Source of the DNA: Atherinomorus stipes
Taxonomy: Eukaryota; Chordata; Actinopteri; Atheriniformes; Atherinidae
Reading direction: 5' to 3'
DNA length: 64,000 nt
Assembly (NCBI GenBank): GCA_023101725.1
Contig: JALJCO010003962.1
Coordinates: 851,001-915,000 of the forward strand
Each line of letters begins with the position of its first letter. Within the stretch, counting starts at the first letter, position 1. Below are positions 58,781 to 64,000 of the stretch, piece by piece. The notes below the pieces were generated by a model. It made no database searches and was not told where the DNA came from. It saw only the letters and a list, made by a program, of their open reading frames with translations. A program made the translations under genes and the position numbers.

Positions 58781-60677
58781 GTAAATCATGTAAGGTTCCT
58801 TTATATTCTGATGAAAAATAACACCTCAAGTCTTCTTTAAACTGTGAAATAGATGTATTTACAGCTAGTATTGTCAAAAGTCCAAACTCTTTGCCATAAA
58901 TTATCAGGCTGCACTGTGAGTAACCCACAGTTACTTGCTGCTGTGAGATATATGCTTTCTTGAAGTGTCATGTCAGCAGGCAGTTAACCGAGCAGGTGGG
59001 AAAAAAACAGTGAGGAAGGCATGCTGCATCAGAGACCGATTGAAAAAAGCAGCTTTAAGTCCTCATTTTATGGACAGTATTGATATTTGTAAAATGTGTT
59101 GTAGATGGGATCAGCAGCTTGCAAATAATACCTCCACAGAGCTAACAGCTATTGTTCATTCATTTGCTTGCTTTCAATTCTTAACAATTATCAGCCATGT
59201 TTCTCACGATTCTGCAACCGTACATGTTCTGTGCATCAGGGCCATTGCATTAATCAGTTTATTTGCATTTGATTAGCAATAAACAATTCTGTTCAGTAAA
59301 TATCTGCAGCAGCTCAGGAGCTGTCTATGTACATGGCAGCCATTTGTTCCTCTTAGCTCAACTGTGTGTGTGCACCTACAGAAAGAAAGGGGAATTCCAA
59401 ATATGCATTTCTTCCTTCTTCTGGTGAACAAGTGTTGTAATCACTTGTGTGTCAGGTGTGTGTCTCTGCAGGCATGTGCATGTCTTTTACTGTGAATAAT
59501 GCCCTTGCTGGTGGGACAAGTGTCTCGGGGCGCTTGTGTGAGTGTAGCTGTGGCATTGTCTTTGCATGTGTGTGTCTGTTGTTTATCAGCTGGTCAGGCG
59601 GCGGTTGGTAGAGGGGACGTCAGCCGGTACGGTGTTGTAGTGTGTAGACTTTCTTCCCTATATAGCAATGACAGGCCATGTTGTTTCACCTGTCGTGGCG
59701 GGCGGTCAGCAGTGCAGCTCTCTCCTTGCAGCTCTCCCTAACACCAGAACACAAGTGCTGCCTGTTGGGGATCACATGGGTTAGTCCATATGTGTTCAGG
59801 CCCTCAACCCATGGATTAGAGCAACAAGCATGCCTGAGAGGAATCACAGGAACTAGAACAGCGAACAACTGAATAGTAAATAGGCTTTATTTAAGTGTGA
59901 GGACCAGGTGTAGGATCAACAGTGTTTCTCTAAAGTGTCCTGCTCAAATATTCTAAAAAGATGCTGAATCACAGATTTCATGCAAACGGAAAAACCCACG
60001 TTACACTTTTTACAAGACAATCCAGATCACATGCATATGCACCGATATATGTATGCAGGGGAGAAGACTGAAGGGGAGAAGTGAAATTCCTGTTTGTGTG
60101 AGCTTCTGTGTATTTACGAGTTTGTTTGTGCCTGCATTAAGAAGAATATGTGAGTGATTAAATGTGTATGAAAACTGTGTCTATTCTGAACCCCAAAGCT
60201 GCAAATCTACTTTCAGCTGGCGAACATGTGCAGGACCAAATTTAGCGACACACCTGCTACTGGAATAAAAGTAACATAGGCCACGCGACTATTTTTGGCT
60301 CCTCTTTAACAAGTTCCTCTTATAGCTGTGTCCTACTGAGTGAGTGAGAAGCAGTGTGGAATAGATTGATTTGGGGGGAGATGGAAGGGCTTGAGGGGGG
60401 GGTCAACTGGTAGCACTTGTGAGACAGCTGAAGTTGCTCCAAACACACTTGCTGAATTCAGAAACTACCAGAAGATGGCATCACTTTAGTTACTTTAAGC
60501 ATACAATTTCAGTGTTATGCACACTCCTTATTCATCTTGACCGCACAGTCCTCTGTCAGGGAGATATAATGGCCACTGCCCTCATCTTGTCCCTGGAACT
60601 GCCAGATGCCCTCCAGGCCACTCCAAAACTACTGACCCAATTCACACTGTTTCATCCTTCTGTCTGGTTATCTGCAG

Positions 60678-60919
60678 TGTTGAACGGGAGCAGCCACTCT
60701 CCTACATCGTTAAACGGTGCTCCTTCCACTCCCAACGGCTTCAGCAACGGGCCGGCCATGTCTTCAACGGCCTCGCTGTCCAACCAGCAGCTCCCGCCGG
60801 CTTGTGGTGCCCGGCAGCTCTGCAAGCTCAAGCGCTTCCTGACCACGCTGCAGCAGTTTGGCAACGACATATCGCCTGAGATTGGAGAGCGAGTTCGCAG
60901 CCTCGTGTTGGGATTGGTG
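60678..60919 (+). CDS. cbfa2t3-like exon: linker and start of NHR1/TAFH
   Basis: Acceptor TTATCTGCAG ends at 60677, donor GTATGT begins at 60920. The exon completes a split Met codon, then encodes the linker [15 protein letters not shown] and the conserved PPACGARQL...[14 protein letters not shown] block where NHR1/TAFH begins. TAFH is a four-helix domain related to TAF4 that binds E-protein activation domains. A Cys (residue 89 of the short form) stands where human family members have Ser in RQLSKLKRF. An open frame continues upstream of the acceptor into the intron; it resembles nothing and is not coding. Confidence 0.93.
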
Positions 60920-61123
60920 GTATGTTGCTATTGTTTGTCTGATGAATCTTTCCTCACAGCAGGCCAATGCCTTTTTTTTGCTACATGATAACATACTTTC
61001 TAAGATTGGTTTGTTGGAATATTTTACTTCAGCTTTTTCTAACATTGATAATTACATAAAGAATTATTAATATTTCTTCCTTTTGTGTTCTCCTTTGGTC
61101 ACACACTTTTTTGTCTTGGACAG

Positions 61124-61213
61124 AACTCTACTCTCACCATTGAAGAATTTCACTCCAAACTCCACGAGGCTACCAACTTCCCTCTGAGGCCTTTTGTCAT
61201 TCCTTTCCTAAAG
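61124..61213 (+). CDS. cbfa2t3-like exon: NHR1/TAFH middle
   Basis: Exactly 30 codons, phase 0 at both ends, between acceptor TTGTCTTGGACAG and donor AAG|GTAAAT. It encodes [20 protein letters not shown], then [10 protein letters not shown], nearly invariant across ETO proteins. The His in SKLHEA replaces Gln of the human paralogues. Too short for simple open-frame scans; found by homology. The intron before it is only 204 bp. Confidence 0.95.
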
Positions 61214-62568
61214 GTAAATGGCTTTTTGCAGGTTTTAAATATTACAAATCAAAATTGATGTTTACTTTGTATAGGCTTAGGGGTTACTGCATGGTCTGAG
61301 GAAGTGCTCAGATAGTTGTCAAATACAAGTTGCCTTCTTGTAATAATTTATGATGATAGCACCAGTACAGAAAAGGGGTTTAGTCAAAAGCAAGATATGT
61401 AGTGGATGTATGGCACAGTAATATATAAAAAAGACCTAAAACTATGCAGCATATATTAGTCTATTAACTTCATAGAAATAGTCTGAACGTCAGCCACAAT
61501 GGGGAGAAATGGAACAGTCATAGATTAGCACCTAGTAATTAGTTCCTGAAACCTGTTATTAATAGTTCCTCTCATTTTATTAATAACACTCATGCAAAGT
61601 TCAACCAAGGCTTGGATGGGTGACTTTATGTCCCCAAACTGCAACGCTTCATCAACCAGGAAAATGGTTGCCTCAAAATAAATTACAAACATTCTACGAA
61701 GAACTAAATTAAAGCCTAAGCAAGGTTTTTGAAATACATGATTAAGACTAGTTTTTTTCCAACTTTAGATTAAAGCAAATCTTCACATCCATTTTTAAAA
61801 ATGTATGTGAAATATTAATAGGAAAAAGAATAATAATAATAGCATGATAATTCATCTCCTTTTCATTGTCTCAATGGTAAGTGTTTAGGACAATGATTAT
61901 GTGTGTGTGGCTACTATCTCCTTTATAATCATCACAAAACATGAAAGGTTTAAAAGAGATGTGAGAGGAAACCTTGTGACAGCTCAAAACATTTTCATAT
62001 ATCTCATGTTACAAACCCATAAAAAGTAGCCGTCACGCCAAGCTACCATATTAAATGTAGACAGTAGTAGGATGTGCATGCAAATATGTGGTTAAAATGG
62101 TATGTGTGAACGTGTGTGTGAGCGTGTCAGACCTCCTGGTGTGTGATGATCCTCCACATCTGGGACATTGCAGCTATAGCTGTGTTATATCAACCAGACA
62201 GGTCTGAGAGTTATTTGACAGCACTGTTACACACACATTCACGCGTACACGCACACACTGATATGATACACACAACAGCACACCCTGGAGAGAGTGAGAC
62301 ACATGGTAAAGGAATGTGTCAAGGGACCTGTCTTATCTCATTCCGTCTCTTCATCTATCACTCTCTTTTTCCCCCCCTCAGTCTAATCTGGCATTATTTC
62401 ACTCTCACCCCATCTATCTACTGTTCTACCATGAGTTTCTAGCTCTCCTCTTGTCCACTTGACTCTTTTCTCAATGTTAACATTGGTTCAGTAAATCTAT
62501 ATCCTTCTCACTACAACTTATTTCTTTCCTAAGCAGAGATGTCTCTTTCTGTTTTTTCACTACTGAAG

Positions 62569-62750
62569 GCAAACCTGCCCCTGCTACAGAGAGAACTGCT
62601 TCACTGTGCCAGGTTGGCCAAACAGACTCCAGCTCAGTACCTGGCTCAACACGAGCAGCTTCTCCTGGACGCCAACGCCAGCTCACCCCTCGACTCCTCC
62701 GAGATCCTGCTTGAGATGAATGAGCACGGCAAGAGAAGGACTCCTGACAG
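62569..62750 (+). CDS. cbfa2t3-like exon: end of NHR1/TAFH
   Basis: Acceptor TTTTTTCACTACTGAAG, donor CAG|GTAGCA at 62751. It encodes [20 protein letters not shown], then [20 protein letters not shown], and ends at GKRRTPDR, whose last Arg codon is split (two bases here). This closes the TAFH domain and opens the linker toward NHR2. NASSPLDSS is closer to CBFA2T3 (SASSPIDSS in human) than to RUNX1T1. The KRRTP patch is the basic stretch tied to nuclear localisation in the family. Confidence 0.95.
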
Positions 62751-64000
62751 GTAGCATCTCTCTGTTAAACAAAAGAAAACAGACGTCAGACGTCCACGTG
62801 CGATGGCAGACTCTTACACGGACTATTGTAAATGAAATATTTGAGAGTTTTTCAGAATGCCAGGCGACAAGGGGAAGCTATAAATCCTGCATGCAGGAGG
62901 CAGAAGTCTGGACAGTGCTGATGCCAGGCTGCTCCTGCCAGCTGTCTGGGAGGGAGGAGGGAGATAAATGAAGAGTGGGAAAAGAAAAAGCGTGACTAAG
63001 GGGTAAAACACAGAGTGCTGAAAAAGAGAGCAAGGTGTGAAGTACAGTAGATGTCATCAACTCAATAAGAGACTGCCTAGAAGAGCAACAGGTTTTCTCT
63101 ACTTTACTTCCCACATATTTCTCCTCTGTGCTCTAATCAGGCCAAAGAGAACACATCCTTTTCTCATTTCTTCCCTCCTCTTTACTGATCATTTCTTTAT
63201 CTGTTTTCCTTCCTCTGGCTGCCTGACCTGCTTGCCCCCCCCCAGCAGCTGGCCATATGTTAGGGATGTGTCCAGATGGTAATGAGCTGACCGTAGCAAT
63301 GAACACAGTCTGAGCAGGGTGTTTGGGGGCAATTGGGGGTGGTTTGGATTGGACTGGACCAGGGGTTGAAGCTGGACGTGCAATCCCACTGTAATCCAAA
63401 CACCTCTGCCTCCTGCACTCTGGCTTATGCACAGCATGTAGACTCAGTAGAGAGAGGAAGCGGGGGGGTTGTTTCGGGGCACAGCCAACATTGTGCCAGC
63501 TGTTTGTCTGATTTGTTGGCTACTACAAGCATGGATGTGTACAAGTATAGCTAACATGCACAAATATACACACAAAACACCAAGAGCGAGCACACACACA
63601 CACACACACAGATACATCATCTACATGTGGCTGCAACGTTGCTTTTATTCGCTTTTGATCCCTGTGATGATAAAGAGCGATTTCCATCTGAATGCCTGGC
63701 TATTGCCATCCAGCTAAACAGATTAATATCAACACTCCCATTTAAACTGTCCAGATGGCTTTAAAACACAACCTCTCCCTCACACACAAACACACACGTA
63801 CACACTCATGTAAACTACACAGACACAAATGAGTGCGACTAAACATCTGTCAAATACTCAGGCTTCAGCCCCCATTGCCCCTTAAGCCCAAGAGCAGGGT
63901 GGGAGGGAGAAATACTCGCAATCTAAGAGTAGGCAGAGGGATATTCAGATTAAGAGCTAGAGACGCAGGGTGTACAGTTGGACTTGGTTAGTTTCATACA
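62751..64000 (+). other. intron of the cbfa2t3-like gene, running off the window
   Basis: No next exon is found. The expected continuation after the split Arg codon is a TKENG-like segment, which I could not find in this stretch. The interval contains a C run near 63233-63243 and CA repeats near 63590-63610. Confidence 0.7.

Larger units (their letters stand above)
58634..62750 (+). other. cbfa2t3-like gene, conserved coding part (partial)
   Basis: The spliced product of four exons gives about 211 residues from the ATG at 58660. They match ETO/MTG-family proteins in order: an N-terminal [17 protein letters not shown] segment, a Pro-rich stretch (16-25), a Ser/Asn-rich linker, and the NHR1/TAFH domain from about residue 85 to 180. 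Several positions favour CBFA2T3 over RUNX1T1 and CBFA2T2: [11 protein letters not shown], the TASLS segment, and [13 protein letters not shown]. The family recruits NCoR/SMRT and histone deacetylases, and its NHR1 binds E-proteins. NHR2, NHR3 and the MYND zinc finger must lie beyond the right edge. All three internal introns obey GT-AG and keep the frame. Paralogue assignment is from memory, without a tree. Confidence 0.9.

Noticed and set aside
60419..60677. open frame running upstream of the NHR1 exon
   Set aside because: It is intron read-through: the conserved protein starts right after the TCTGCAG acceptor and the upstream translation resembles nothing in the family.
63139..63180. CAG followed by GCCAAAGAGAACACATCC, resembling the next ETO-family exon (TKENG)
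   Set aside because: In the required phase after the split Arg codon it reads PKRTHPFL, not TKENG; the KEN-like reading needs another frame. No matching donor was recognised.

Overview
The window reads as chromosomal DNA of a vertebrate, most likely a teleost fish. It is AT-rich and intron-dominated, with many microsatellites. It carries repeat types common in fish genomes: tRNA-derived SINEs, L2-like and RTE-like LINE ends, hAT-like and TTAA-flanked terminal-inverted-repeat elements, and a Ty3/gypsy LTR element. There are no bacterial-type operons, rRNA genes or CRISPR arrays.

The host gene is at the right end. Four spliced coding exons (58634-58780, 60678-60919, 61124-61213, 62569-62750, + strand) encode the N-terminal part of an ETO/MTG-family transcriptional co-repressor, best matched to CBFA2T3 (MTG16). 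They cover the proline/serine-rich N-terminus and the NHR1/TAFH domain. The gene runs off the right edge. Two candidate upstream first exons precede it: a coding exon at 33975-34179, whose splice phase fits the next exon, and a mostly non-coding 5' exon ending at a strong donor at 43490. If both belong to the gene, two promoters feed a shared coding body.

The left half is intergenic or far upstream and dense in mobile elements. 3842-3930 is a pentanucleotide array. 6967-9020 is a composite of SINE/LINE tail, pentanucleotide arrays, an RTE-like LINE 3' end and an L2-like LINE 3' end. 9174-10280 and 10610-10846 are elements with terminal inverted repeats. 12226-19044 is a full-length Ty3/gypsy retrotransposon with LTRs I read as identical, broken by one frameshift near the end of integrase. 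21419-24439 holds SINEs and L2 fragments. 25847-27825 holds two adjacent TTAA-associated elements. The large candidate introns (34180-58633) hold a second copy of the 21.4 kb SINE, long TA, TG and GA repeats, a 31-base G run and two hAT-type MITEs, one with a perfect 8-bp target duplication.

I do not see a convincing undescribed system. The observations most worth a second look are the very young gypsy copy with a single break, the phase-compatible alternative first exon, the 17-bp-duplication insertion of a short LINE tail close to its apparent source, and the nested pentanucleotide/LINE composite. Everything was read by eye; family names are from recognition, not from database searches.
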